A DNA stretch of 9,666 nucleotides, taken from assembly GCA_003449615.1 (NCBI GenBank), contig DMHA01000245.1, positions 1 to 9,666 of the forward strand. The letters run 5' to 3'. Both the position numbers and the translations under genes were made by a program. Numbering within the stretch: the first letter of the stretch is position 1; each line of letters begins with the position of its first letter. Positions 1 to 7,476 of the stretch are shown here, one piece after another. The stretch comes from Flavobacterium sp. (lineage in GTDB: Bacteria; Bacteroidota; Bacteroidia; Flavobacteriales; Flavobacteriaceae). The notes under the pieces were generated by a model that saw nothing but the letters and a program-made list of their open reading frames with translations, ran no database searches and had not been told where the DNA came from.

Positions 1-268
1 ATTCTGGATTATCTTTAAAAATCTTTAACTCTTCACTAAAATAAGCATACAGAAGCCTTTCTCTATCGATAGCATCACAGCTTACACAACCACCATTTCT
101 AATTCCAGCTCCTATAATTTTTTTGTCAATATTAGCTTGATGAGGAAGTCCAACTGAAATAAAACCGTTGCTTTTAAACCCACAAAATGGACACTGATAA
201 ATTGTTCCTTTATATTTTAATTTTCTATAAAAAGTTCTACAATTTCTTGCTATTTGTTTTACTGACAT
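1..268 (-). CDS. Probable SAM-dependent methyltransferase with N-terminal zinc motif, 5' part only
   Basis: Reading starts at ATG 266-268 and stays open for 89 codons to the window edge, so only the N-terminus is visible. It contains two CxxC pairs, CPFC at residues 26-29 and CVSC at residues 61-64. The second is followed by IDRERLLYAYF. Two CxxC pairs followed by an (L/I)-E/D-R-x-R-L-L-x-x-Y segment are what I know from the N-terminus of class I SAM-dependent methyltransferases found in bacterial polysaccharide gene clusters (usual form C-x-x-C-G-S-x-E-R-H-R). The SAM-binding domain would lie outside the window, so the methyltransferase call is by family resemblance, not by a visible catalytic motif. 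The gene starts 5 bp after the kinase stop codon and is therefore the fourth gene of the same operon. A role in decorating or maturing the glycan is inferred from context. The substrate is unknown. Confidence 0.68.
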   Translation of the reverse strand, partial: MSVKQIARNCRTFYRKLKYKGTIYQCPFCGFKSNGFISVGLPHQANIDKKIIGAGIRNGGCVSCDAIDRERLLYAYFSEELKIFKDNPE

Positions 269-273
269 CACTT

Positions 274-2640
274 TTAAAATTTAAAGAAAATTTTTATTTT
301 TTCTAAAATTGTTTTTTCTTCTTTTTGATTTCCGTAACCATAACCATAACCATAGCCATAGCCATAGCCGTAGCCATAGACGTAGCCACTATTAGAATTA
401 TAAGAAACATCATTAAATACTAATGAAATATTTTTCAATTTTTTATCTTTGTTTAATTGATCTATCTCTTTAATGAAATTTTTATCTGAATACTTACATC
501 TAGTTACATAAACAAAAGCATCGGCAAACCTTGAAATTAAAGAAGTATCTGACAACAAACCTATCGGAGCGGTATCAACAATAATATAATCAAATTTGTC
601 TTTGAGAGTATCAAACATTAGATCAATATTTTCGTTAAGCATCAACTCTGATGGGTTTGGGGGTATAAAACCAGATGTTAATACAAACAGGTTTTTATTG
701 ATATTTGAAGGTTGAATATAATCGTCAATTGTTTTTTCGTTATTGGATATGAAATTTGTAAAACCAAAATCTTGTTTGATGCCTTCAAAATATTCTGACA
801 ATTTTGGATTTCGAATATCCAATCCAATAAGCAATGTTTTTTTGCCTGAATGCGAAAAAGAGGTCGCTATATTTGCACAAACAAACGATTTTCCTTCTTT
901 TGAAATAGTTGAAGTAACGAAAATTGTTTTGGCTCTTATATTCCCCACAGAAGGTAATGTTTTTAAAACAAATTCTAAATTAGTTTTAACAATCCTAATA
1001 GATTCTGCTGCTGGGCTTCTATTGTCTAGAGAAATTAGTTTATCTTTTGAGGTTAAAATATTACCAAGAAATGGCAAATCCAAATTTGAGGTTATGTCTT
1101 CTTTTTTTCTGATTTTAGTATCTAAAACTTCTGAAATATATATTATGACTATTGGAATAAGCAACCCGATTGTTATGGCTATTAAAAAAATTAATTTTTT
1201 GGAAGGATAAATTGGCACATTATTACAATAGGCCTTTTCTATAACTTTTGAATTTGCCGCAGTTGAATTTAAAGAAATAGCTGTTTCTTCTTTTTTATTC
1301 ATTAAATATTTATAGGTTTCAGAAATGATTGTAATGGTTCGTTCATTTCGTGATATTTTTTTATCTTGAGTAGGTAAATTAAAAGTTTTATTTTGTAAAC
1401 TGTTTAATTTTTTTACAAACGAATCGTTTTCTAATTTTAATTTTTGAAGAAAATTTAACATTCCTTCTTTAATTACAATCTTTTTTCCATCTAGGATATT
1501 ACTAATTCTCTTTACATCTGGATGGTCTTCTGTAGTTCCAGAAATAAGTTTATTTCTTTTATCAATATCTTCATTATATTTAACAACTTGTGATAATAGA
1601 ATGTTATTTGACGGAAAAATATTATCTGGTATATAATTATAACCTTTTTTATCCAAAGATAAAATGGTAGATTTAATTAGATAAATAGTAGTTGTTAATT
1701 CAGTTAATTTAGTTTTATAAATCTCATTATTTTGAATAGTTTGATAAGATTCAGCATTTACATCAATCAAACTATTGTCAATCATATATTTTTCACCTGT
1801 TGATTCGTTACTATTTAGCATTTTATCAACAATATTCAACCTTTCAAGTACAAATTGATAAGTAGCCGCAATCTGTTTTTTTTTGTTTTTTATGGTTTTT
1901 AATTCATAATTTTTGATTAAGGCATCTAAAAACTCTTTAGCTCTTTCAGGAGAATCGTCTGTAATCGAAACCTCACAGATTGATGAATCTACATTTGCAT
2001 TTTGAGACTTAATTCTTGATTTATAACTTTCAATTAAATTTTTGACAGGGGTGACAAAAATGTCTATAATAGTTAAACTCGATTTTCTGTTTATATTTAT
2101 AATCTTAAAAGAATTGTTATTATAGCTAATATTTTCTCCAAAAGTATAAGTGCCTATTTTCTCTTCATTACTATCTAATAGTTGAAATTTATTGTTTTCA
2201 TTTATTTGTACGATTAAGCCTAAACTTAATTCATATTGAGTTAATGAGTCCGCAAAAATTATCTGTATTGGAGATTTCTCATATAAATTTTGTCCTTTAA
2301 TATTTGCGTCTGAATTGTAGGTAATATTTAAATTCAGTTCTTTAATGGTACTCTCAATATTTTCTCTTGAACTCACAAATTCTAGTTCATTTGCCAATGA
2401 AACTTTATTTTGATTATAGACAGAAAATTTGTCTGTAAAAGCACTAATTTCAGAGTTGAATCCTCCTTTAGAAGTGTCATTTATTAAAATTACGGTAGAA
2501 GCTTTATAAATTCTGGTAAGATATTTTTGATAGAAATAGGCAATGGTATAGGCTAATAAAACAGATAAAAGAATCCACTTCCAATTTGATATATAACGTT
2601 CTAATTTTGCTAATATATTTTGTTTCTTGTTCACTTCCAT
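274..2640 (-). CDS. wzc: Wzc-type polysaccharide co-polymerase / BY-family tyrosine autokinase
   Basis: This 788-aa inner-membrane protein has the layout of Wzc. A first membrane helix at about residues 22-38 is followed by a long periplasmic Wzz-like/coiled-coil region. A Pro-containing stretch (VPIYPSKK) leads into a second membrane helix at about 481-501, and then a cytoplasmic BY-kinase domain. Kinase motifs visible are Walker A at 577-585 (STISKEGKS), Walker A' around D608 (LLIGLDIRNP) and Walker B around D689 (DYIIVDTAP). In Walker A' the first Asp of the classic DxD form is Gly606, a variant I believe is common in Bacteroidota. The C-terminal tail has nine tyrosines in a YV(YG)8 run at 753-770, the expected autophosphorylation cluster. 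By family knowledge, cycling phosphorylation controls polymerisation and export together with Wza. ATG 2638-2640 is 3 bp after the wza stop codon. No cognate phosphatase is in the window. The symbol is a family-level name. Confidence 0.93.
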   Translation of the reverse strand: MEVNKKQNILAKLERYISNWKWILLSVLLAYTIAYFYQKYLTRIYKASTVILINDTSKGGFNSEISAFTDKFSVYNQNKVSLANELEFVSSRENIESTIKELNLNITYNSDANIKGQNLYEKSPIQIIFADSLTQYELSLGLIVQINENNKFQLLDSNEEKIGTYTFGENISYNNNSFKIININRKSSLTIIDIFVTPVKNLIESYKSRIKSQNANVDSSICEVSITDDSPERAKEFLDALIKNYELKTIKNKKKQIAATYQFVLERLNIVDKMLNSNESTGEKYMIDNSLIDVNAESYQTIQNNEIYKTKLTELTTTIYLIKSTILSLDKKGYNYIPDNIFPSNNILLSQVVKYNEDIDKRNKLISGTTEDHPDVKRISNILDGKKIVIKEGMLNFLQKLKLENDSFVKKLNSLQNKTFNLPTQDKKISRNERTITIISETYKYLMNKKEETAISLNSTAANSKVIEKAYCNNVPIYPSKKLIFLIAITIGLLIPIVIIYISEVLDTKIRKKEDITSNLDLPFLGNILTSKDKLISLDNRSPAAESIRIVKTNLEFVLKTLPSVGNIRAKTIFVTSTISKEGKSFVCANIATSFSHSGKKTLLIGLDIRNPKLSEYFEGIKQDFGFTNFISNNEKTIDDYIQPSNINKNLFVLTSGFIPPNPSELMLNENIDLMFDTLKDKFDYIIVDTAPIGLLSDTSLISRFADAFVYVTRCKYSDKNFIKEIDQLNKDKKLKNISLVFNDVSYNSNSGYVYGYGYGYGYGYGYGYGNQKEEKTILEKIKIFFKF
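331..384 (-). repeat. 6-bp tandem repeat encoding the Tyr-Gly tail of the kinase
   Basis: Eighteen codons read YV followed by eight Tyr-Gly pairs, encoded by imperfect 6-bp units (TAT/TAC plus GGC/GGT/GGA). Because the unit is 6 bp, gain or loss of units adds or removes YG pairs without shifting frame. Several adjacent units are identical: TATGGC three times in a row, then TATGGT twice. This favours slippage. Confidence 0.9.
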
Positions 2641-2643
2641 AAT

Positions 2644-3417
2644 TTAAAATCTATCAATTAACAAATATAATGATATTGCCGAGGTAATTATAGACATAGC
2701 TGTCGCAAAAGGACCAATAGAACTAGTCGTTATTTTTGTGCTATTAGGGTCAACTATAACTACATCATTTTGTTGCAAAAAATAAAAATCAGAATTGATG
2801 AAATCTGGTTTTGTAATATCAATTACATTCAATGTTTGCACACCATCATTTTCTCGAAGTATCCTTATTTTTTTTCTATTTCCATTGATAGTCAAGTCTC
2901 CTGCTCTAGATATAGCTTCGAATATCGTCACTCTTTCTCCATTATCCAAACGTTGCTCCCCGCTTCTGTTTACTTCACCAACAACATACAATCGATAATT
3001 TAGAATTCTGACAATGACAACAGGATTATCTACAATTTTGCTGATTTTTTCTTTTAAAAGATCTTCTAATTCTGATTTTTTTAAGCCTTCAACTTTAAAT
3101 CTTCCTAAAACAGGCATTTCTATAAAGCCTTTATAATCAACCAAATAAGTAACACTATTTCCTTGAGAAATTGTATTTTCGGAATTCGCGTTTCTATTAG
3201 ATGTTACTAAATTAAAAACAGCGGCAGCTTCTGGGTTATCGGCTGTTACAATGATGTTTAATATATTATCACTTTTAATTTTTGGCTCGAAAGGAAATCC
3301 CGATTCAATTTTAAAAGGAAGTTTTTTGGTTTGCACATAGAGCGTGTTTTTTTTAGTGATACAAGACTGAAATAAAATTGCAGTACAAACAAAAAATAGT
3401 ATTATTTTTGATTTCAT
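2644..3417 (-). CDS. wza: Wza-type polysaccharide export outer-membrane lipoprotein
   Basis: The product is 257 aa from the chosen ATG at 3415-3417. An in-frame ATG 12 codons earlier (3453) would overlap the preceding gene and spoil the signal peptide, so the downstream start is preferred. Residues 1-19 form a lipoprotein signal with a short basic N-terminus, a hydrophobic core and lipobox LFQSC, giving lipidated Cys19. Residues about 45-138 match the Poly_export domain (KIKSDNILNIIVTADNP; YLVDYKGFIEMPVLGRFKVEG). They are followed by an SLBB-like segment from about 141 (YRLYVVGEVNRSGEQ). A hydrophobic C-terminal segment at 235-254 could be the amphipathic/outer-membrane helix of Wza. By family knowledge it forms the channel carrying capsule or exopolysaccharide through the outer membrane, gated by the Wzc kinase encoded 3 bp downstream. 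It lies 7 bp after the glycosyltransferase stop codon. The symbol is family-level. Confidence 0.92.
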   Translation of the reverse strand: MKSKIILFFVCTAILFQSCITKKNTLYVQTKKLPFKIESGFPFEPKIKSDNILNIIVTADNPEAAAVFNLVTSNRNANSENTISQGNSVTYLVDYKGFIEMPVLGRFKVEGLKKSELEDLLKEKISKIVDNPVVIVRILNYRLYVVGEVNRSGEQRLDNGERVTIFEAISRAGDLTINGNRKKIRILRENDGVQTLNVIDITKPDFINSDFYFLQQNDVVIVDPNSTKITTSSIGPFATAMSIITSAISLYLLIDRF

Positions 3418-3424
3418 TTTTAAT

Positions 3425-4663
3425 TTAATTGGTTTTAATATTAAGTAATTCATTCCTATATTTTTCTGCTAAAATTGTTCTATCAAAATTATTTTTGGCA
3501 AATATATAACCATTTTCTCCATGTCGTTTCAATTCTTGGGGATTATCTAAATAAAAAATCAATTTATCTTTGAAATCATTTGGATTTTCAGGTTCAACAT
3601 ATAAACCAGCATCCGCTTCTTCTACAAGTTTTCTTGAAACCCCATCAATTGCCATTAGTATTGGTTTTTTGCATGACATATAGTCAAAGGTTTTATTGGA
3701 GTAAACTGTTTTAAATGTATCAACCTTTTTCAGTACTGAAGCCCCTACATCCGAAGCCAAAATGTACTTGAATATTTCCGATTTTGGAACTGGATCGATA
3801 AACCTTACATTAGTTAAATTTTTGGAAGAAGCTAATTTTTTCAACCTCTCTTTTTCCATTCCTTGACCTATCAGCAAAAATAAAACATTGTTGTTTTCCA
3901 TCAGTTTTGCAGTGTCCAAAACTTGATCCAAATGATTGGCTAATCCGTGTGCTCCAACATAAGTAACAATGAATTTATTCTCAAGGTTGTTTTCTTTTTT
4001 AAATTTATCGACATCAAAATTATTTAAGTATTCGTCCGAAAGTGTAAAATCAGCAGCATTTGGAATATAGATAATTTTATTTGGATTTATTCCTTTTTTT
4101 TCAATTAATGCAGTTCTAAAAGCAGGAGTTAAAACATTGATTAATGTAGCCTTTTTATATATAATTTTTTCTAGCCAAAAGGAAAATTTTATGATATATT
4201 AATTGGTTACAACTCCAGTATCAATAGCAGATTCTGGCCATAAATCTCTTATCTCAAAAAGGTAAGGAATTTTTTTTATAACAGATAAAATATATCCTGT
4301 CATACCGATAAACAAGGGGGGGGATGTAACAACTATTACATCATATTTTCCGGATAATTTAAACAAACCAACATACAAGCTTGAAAAAAAAAATGAAAAA
4401 TAGCCAAATAACCGTCCTACAAAATTGGAATTATAACTTTCTGAAACATGGCATCTCCATACTTTTACGTCTCCTTGGTGATTTTCGACGGCATATTTCC
4501 TTTTGTATTTGGTTAGTTTTTCACTTCCTCCATAATGCATCATTCCTGCAATAACCGTGATTTCGAATCCTTTTTCTGACCAAAATTTTGTCATTTCATT
4601 CCACCGAGAACCTCCTGAGTCATTATCCTCTAAAAAAAATTGATGCAATAATAATACTTTCAT
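3425..4663 (-). pseudogene. GT4-family glycosyltransferase (WbuB/WcaI-like), interrupted by an in-frame stop
   Basis: The reading frame has 412 codons before its final stop, but codon 155 (4199-4201) is TAA. Before it lies an intact N-terminal Rossmann half that starts MKVLLLHQFF and contains TSPPLFIG and FEIRDLWPESAIDTGVVTN. After it, in the same frame, the family sequence continues directly with YIIKFSFWLEKIIYKKA, LTPAFRTALIEKKGI, IPNAADF, YVGAHGLANHLDQVLD and the E-x7-E nucleotide-sugar motif (E349 and E357 by codon number). Length and motif order fit a complete GT4 retaining glycosyltransferase. One base change, for example a Lys AAA codon to TAA, would explain the break. ATG 4661-4663 is chosen because the upstream in-frame ATG (4711) lies inside the predicted promoter. 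If the stop is real, the 154-aa product lacks the sugar-nucleotide-binding half. The downstream half has no obvious start. The gene is first in the polysaccharide operon. Sequence error remains possible. Confidence 0.86.
4199..4201 (-). other. Premature TAA codon inside the glycosyltransferase
   Basis: On the minus strand this TAA is codon 155 of an otherwise open 412-codon frame. It sits between VVTN and YIIKFSFW, where related proteins as I recall them read TNK(L/F)IIK. Frame is the same on both sides, so this is a substitution and not an indel. Confidence 0.9.
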
Positions 4664-4687
4664 TAGGTTTGATTTTGTAACAATCGA

Positions 4688-4720
4688 CAAATATACATTA
4701 TTAAACCACAACTTACCAAA
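4688..4720 (-). promoter_or_regulatory. Bacteroidota-type promoter of the polysaccharide operon
   Basis: On the minus strand, TATATTTG (4688-4695) matches the -7 consensus TAnnTTTG perfectly. TTTG (4717-4720) lies 21 nt upstream as the -33 element, within the usual spacing for the Bacteroidota primary sigma factor. Transcription would start at about 4681-4684, giving a leader of roughly 20 nt before ATG 4663. The -7 element overlaps one arm of the inverted repeat at 4689-4736. Confidence 0.6.
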
Positions 4721-4736
4721 ATAATAATGTATATTT
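4689..4736. repeat. Perfect 15-bp inverted repeat overlapping the operon promoter
   Basis: The arms are AAATATACATTATTA (4689-4703) and TAATAATGTATATTT (4722-4736), exact reverse complements separated by 18 bp. The downstream arm, in the direction of the operon, covers the -7 element, and the -33 element falls in the spacer. This geometry suits an operator for a dimeric regulator. The arms are A+T-rich and no U-tract follows, so it is a poor intrinsic terminator for nadB, although a weak role of that kind cannot be excluded. Confidence 0.8.
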
Positions 4737-4779
4737 CGATCACAAGAATTCCTACATTGAGCTAGAATTAAGTTTGGCT

Positions 4780-6309
4780 TTAATATTTATTAATCTTCAC
4801 AAAACCACCACAGTTTACCTCTCGTTCAATAGATTGTTGTACTATCAAAGTTCCAATAGTGATCAAATTTTGTAGCTCACATAGATCTGCATTAATTTGA
4901 AAATTATTTATTTTTTCTTCGATTTCATTTTTCCAAAGACTGAGTTTTTCTTTGGCTTTAAGCAAATCGGCATCATTTCGTACGATTCCAGCATTTTGAC
5001 GCATTAAAAGTTGTAATTCGGCTTTTCTTTTGGCAACATAATCTGGATTGATTATTGGTTTTAGAACCAATATCCAATCGGTAACTTTGCCTTCAAATTG
5101 GCTTTTTTCGAAAGTTGTATTGGCCAAATAATTAAAGATTTTATCCGAATAAACCAAAGCTTCTAATAAGGAATTGGACGCCAATCTATTCGCTCCGTGC
5201 AAACCTGTTCTGGAACATTCGCCGCAGGCAAATAAGTTTTCAATAGATGTTTTCCCAGTTTTGTCCACCACAATTCCGCCACAAAGATAATGTTGGGCAG
5301 GAACAACAGGAATCCAATCTTTGGACAAATCAAGCCCGATTTTCTTGCAGTACTTATAAATCATTGGAAAATGTTTGATAAAATCTTCCATATCTAAATG
5401 GGAACAATCGAGATAAACACATTCGTCGCCAGATTTTTTGAGTTCCAAATCGATGCACTGAGAAACAATATCTCGAGAAGCCAAATCGCCACGAGCATCA
5501 TAATCTGGCATAAATCGATGGCCGTTTTTGGTGCGTAAATAGGCACCAAAACCGCGAACTGCTTCCGAAATTAAGAAAGAAGTTCCTGTAGAATCATCGA
5601 ATAAAGCAGTTGGGTGAAATTGAATAAATTCCATTTCTTTGATGATTGCTTTGGCTCTGTATGCCATTGCAATTCCATCTCCCGTTGCAATCACGGGATT
5701 TGTAGTATGACCATAGAGATGACCAATGCCACCTGTAGCGAGCAAAGTAAAATCGGATTGGAAGGTTAGAATTTTATTCGTTTTTTCGTCTAAAACATAA
5801 GCACCCAAACAGCGATTATTTTGGGTGATTAAATCAATTGCGAGATGATAATCTAAGACGCTAATGTTTTCTTTTTGATGCACTTGATGTGAAATAGCAC
5901 GTTGAATTTCTTGTCCCGTTTGGTCTTTATGATGTACCACTCTATTTTCTGAATGGCCACCTTCTTTGCCTAAATTGAGTGTTCCGGCAGCATTTTTGTC
6001 AAATTTTGCTCCCCATTCTATTAATTCTTTCAATCGTTTTGGACCTTCGGTAATGACCATTCTTACCACTTCTTCATCGCACAATCCGTCGCCACAAATT
6101 ATAGTGTCTTCGATGTGTTTTTCGTAGGAATCTACTATTTTGTCCGTAACAATGGCAATGCCTCCTTGAGCATATTTGGTATTGGATTCATCCGCATTGG
6201 CTTTGGTGACAATTGTGACTTTTTTATCTGGAAATTCCTCCGCAATTTTCAGTGCAAAAGTCAATCCAGCCACGCCAGAACCAATAATTAAGTAGTTTGT
6301 TTGGATCAT
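4780..6309 (-). CDS. nadB: L-aspartate oxidase
   Basis: This 509-aa FAD enzyme oxidises L-aspartate to iminoaspartate, the first step of de novo NAD synthesis, in the cytosol. The N-terminus carries the dinucleotide-binding GSGVAG (residues 10-15). The succinate dehydrogenase/fumarate reductase-type flavoprotein signature is clear: GKEGGHS (E116), ATGGIGHLY, FIQFHPTA (H232), SRDIVSQ (R279), AQHYLCGG (H340) and LHGANRLASNSLLEALVYS. E116, H232, R279 and H340 fall where the E. coli NadB active-site Glu121, His244, Arg290 and His351 would be expected. The C-terminus ends REVNCGGFVKINKY and lacks the SRGxHxRxDYP-like tail of proteobacterial enzymes. ATG 6307-6309 shares one base with the nadA stop (TAATG), so translation is probably coupled and the unstable iminoaspartate can be passed to NadA. 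Confidence 0.97.
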   Translation of the reverse strand: MIQTNYLIIGSGVAGLTFALKIAEEFPDKKVTIVTKANADESNTKYAQGGIAIVTDKIVDSYEKHIEDTIICGDGLCDEEVVRMVITEGPKRLKELIEWGAKFDKNAAGTLNLGKEGGHSENRVVHHKDQTGQEIQRAISHQVHQKENISVLDYHLAIDLITQNNRCLGAYVLDEKTNKILTFQSDFTLLATGGIGHLYGHTTNPVIATGDGIAMAYRAKAIIKEMEFIQFHPTALFDDSTGTSFLISEAVRGFGAYLRTKNGHRFMPDYDARGDLASRDIVSQCIDLELKKSGDECVYLDCSHLDMEDFIKHFPMIYKYCKKIGLDLSKDWIPVVPAQHYLCGGIVVDKTGKTSIENLFACGECSRTGLHGANRLASNSLLEALVYSDKIFNYLANTTFEKSQFEGKVTDWILVLKPIINPDYVAKRKAELQLLMRQNAGIVRNDADLLKAKEKLSLWKNEIEEKINNFQINADLCELQNLITIGTLIVQQSIEREVNCGGFVKINKY

Positions 6310-7238
6310 TATTTAGATAATTCAAGCATTCGTTCGATAGGAATCAATGCTTTTTTCATAATATCATCGGGAACAAAAATTTCAGGAGTTTCATTGAGTA
6401 AACAATTATACACTTTCTGTAAAGTGTTCATTTTCATATAACCACATTCGCTGCAAGCACAAGTATTGTCTTCGTTTGAAGGAGCAGGAATTAATATTTT
6501 ATTGGGAACTTCCTGTTTCATTTTATGCAAAATACCTGCTTCGGTGGCAACTATAAATTTGTTGCTGGGACTTGTTTTCACATAATTAATCATCCCTGAA
6601 GTAGAGCCAATATAGTTGGCCGTTTTCAGGATATGCGTCTCCGATTCGGGATGTGCAATAATTTGAGCATCTGGATTTTTTTTGTATAAAGCAATGAGTT
6701 TGTCCAATGAAAAAGCTTCGTGGACTACACAAGCACCGTCCCAAAGTAGCATTTTTCTACCAGTTTGTTCCATAACATATTTACCTAAATTTTTATCTGG
6801 AGCAAATATAATGGGTTTGTCTTTTGGAATCGATTCTACTATTTTTACGGCATTTGCAGACGTTACTACAATGTCAGTTAGGGCTTTGACCTCGGCAGAG
6901 CAATTCACATAAGTGATGACAACATGGTCTGGATGAGCCTCGGTAAATTTTTTGAAATCTTCGGGAGGGCAGGATTCAGCAAGGGAACAACCTGCTTTCA
7001 AATCGGGAAGAATTACTTTCTTGCTAGGATTTAATATTTTGGCGGTTTCGGCCATAAAATGCACTCCAGCAAATAAAATAATATCGGCATCGACTTTCGT
7101 TGCTTCTTGCGATAATCCCAAGCTATCGCCCACATAATCTGCCACATCCTGAATATCGGCTTCTTGATAATAATGCGCTAAAATAACCGCATTTTTCTCT
7201 TTTTTCAGTTCTAATATTCGTTCTTTGAGATTTTTCAT
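6309..7238 (-). CDS. nadA: Quinolinate synthase
   Basis: The product is 309 aa from ATG 7236-7238 ([25 protein letters not shown]). A start 19 codons upstream (7295) is open but would place the coding region over the promoter -7 element, and it adds a non-conserved extension. NadA condenses iminoaspartate with dihydroxyacetone phosphate to quinolinate using an oxygen-sensitive [4Fe-4S] cluster. Cluster ligands are visible as C84 ([11 protein letters not shown]), C170 ([11 protein letters not shown]) and C265 in [12 protein letters not shown], which corresponds to the C-terminal CxxCxxC of E. coli NadA. Other conserved blocks are [25 protein letters not shown]-type [27 protein letters not shown] and GSTSGM. 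It is the first gene of a two-gene operon with nadB. NadC is not present here and must be encoded elsewhere. Confidence 0.97.
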   Translation of the reverse strand: MKNLKERILELKKEKNAVILAHYYQEADIQDVADYVGDSLGLSQEATKVDADIILFAGVHFMAETAKILNPSKKVILPDLKAGCSLAESCPPEDFKKFTEAHPDHVVITYVNCSAEVKALTDIVVTSANAVKIVESIPKDKPIIFAPDKNLGKYVMEQTGRKMLLWDGACVVHEAFSLDKLIALYKKNPDAQIIAHPESETHILKTANYIGSTSGMINYVKTSPSNKFIVATEAGILHKMKQEVPNKILIPAPSNEDNTCACSECGYMKMNTLQKVYNCLLNETPEIFVPDDIMKKALIPIERMLELSK

Positions 7239-7284
7239 TCGATAATTAATTTTGGTAATCTTGCTTTTTTGGACATTATTTTTA

Positions 7285-7292
7285 CAAAGATA
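7285..7292 (-). promoter_or_regulatory. Promoter -7 element of nadAB
   Basis: The minus strand reads TATCTTTG, a perfect TAnnTTTG. It lies 46 bp upstream of the nadA ATG, giving an expected leader of about 40 nt. The -33 region is poor: TTG occurs 15 nt upstream, shorter than the usual spacing. No operator for a known NAD repressor was recognised. Confidence 0.55.
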
Positions 7293-7398
7293 CACTTATT
7301 TAAAAAACAATAAACCCTAACTGAATAAGGTATTTTTAGCTTAGTCTATGATTTATACGTATTTTCATCCCAAAGGAATTATAAAGTATTTAAACTTA

Positions 7399-7410
7399 TG
7401 ATAATTATCA
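7399..7410. repeat. 12-bp perfect palindrome TGATAATTATCA
   Basis: It is a self-complementary 12-mer ending 4 bp before a possible -33 TTG of the plus-strand gene. Its position suits an operator, but A+T-rich palindromes of this length also occur by chance. Confidence 0.4.
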
Positions 7411-7433
7411 GTTATTGTATAAATTGCTTATGC

Positions 7434-7441
7434 GACCTTTG
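7434..7441 (+). promoter_or_regulatory. Promoter -7-like element of the 603-aa gene
   Basis: GACCTTTG followed by CATC resembles the frequent Bacteroidota form TACCTTTGCA, with one mismatch to TAnnTTTG. A TTG at 7415-7417 is the nearest -33 candidate, but its 16-nt spacing is short. The leader would be about 30 nt to ATG 7477, with no Shine-Dalgarno sequence. Confidence 0.4.
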
Positions 7442-7476
7442 CATCTTATTCCATTAATAAACAATTTAAGAACAAG

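Larger units (their letters stand above)
7239..7476. other. Divergent intergenic region between nadA and the 603-aa gene
   Basis: This 238-bp, A+T-rich gap has no convincing coding frame. It holds the nadAB promoter on the minus strand, a GACCTTTG -7-like box for the plus-strand gene, and a 12-bp palindrome (7399-7410). The two predicted promoters are about 140 bp apart, so they could share a regulator but do not overlap. Confidence 0.7.

Noticed and set aside
331..390. CRISPR-like or non-coding repeat array
   Set aside because: The 6-bp periodicity is explained by Tyr-Gly codons in frame with the kinase, and there are no spacers.
743..1210. 155-codon open frame on the plus strand
   Set aside because: It lies entirely antisense to the kinase domain of the wzc-like gene, whose protein motifs are clear. 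Low-complexity antisense frames are common in A+T-rich coding DNA.
3418..3453. Upstream start for the Wza-like gene at 3453
   Set aside because: It overlaps the end of the glycosyltransferase frame and adds 12 residues before an otherwise normal lipoprotein signal peptide.
3425..3931. Separate small glycosyltransferase gene starting near 3931
   Set aside because: The codon at 3929-3931 is TTG inside a continuous domain (YVGAHGLANHLDQVLD), and homologous sequence extends well upstream of it, so this is the C-terminal half of one gene.
3929..4201. Frameshift as the cause of the split glycosyltransferase
   Set aside because: The stop at 4199 and the downstream fragment are in the same frame (distance divisible by 3), and translation continues with family sequence directly after the TAA. 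It is a nonsense codon, not an indel.
4689..4736. Inverted repeat as an ordinary rho-independent terminator of nadB
   Set aside because: The stem is almost purely A/T with an 18-nt loop and no U-tract, and one arm coincides with a good promoter box. A regulatory role fits better, though it is not proven.
7239..7295. Upstream start for nadA at 7295
   Set aside because: It would add 19 non-conserved residues and overlap the TATCTTTG promoter element. ATG 7238 gives the normal NadA N-terminus.
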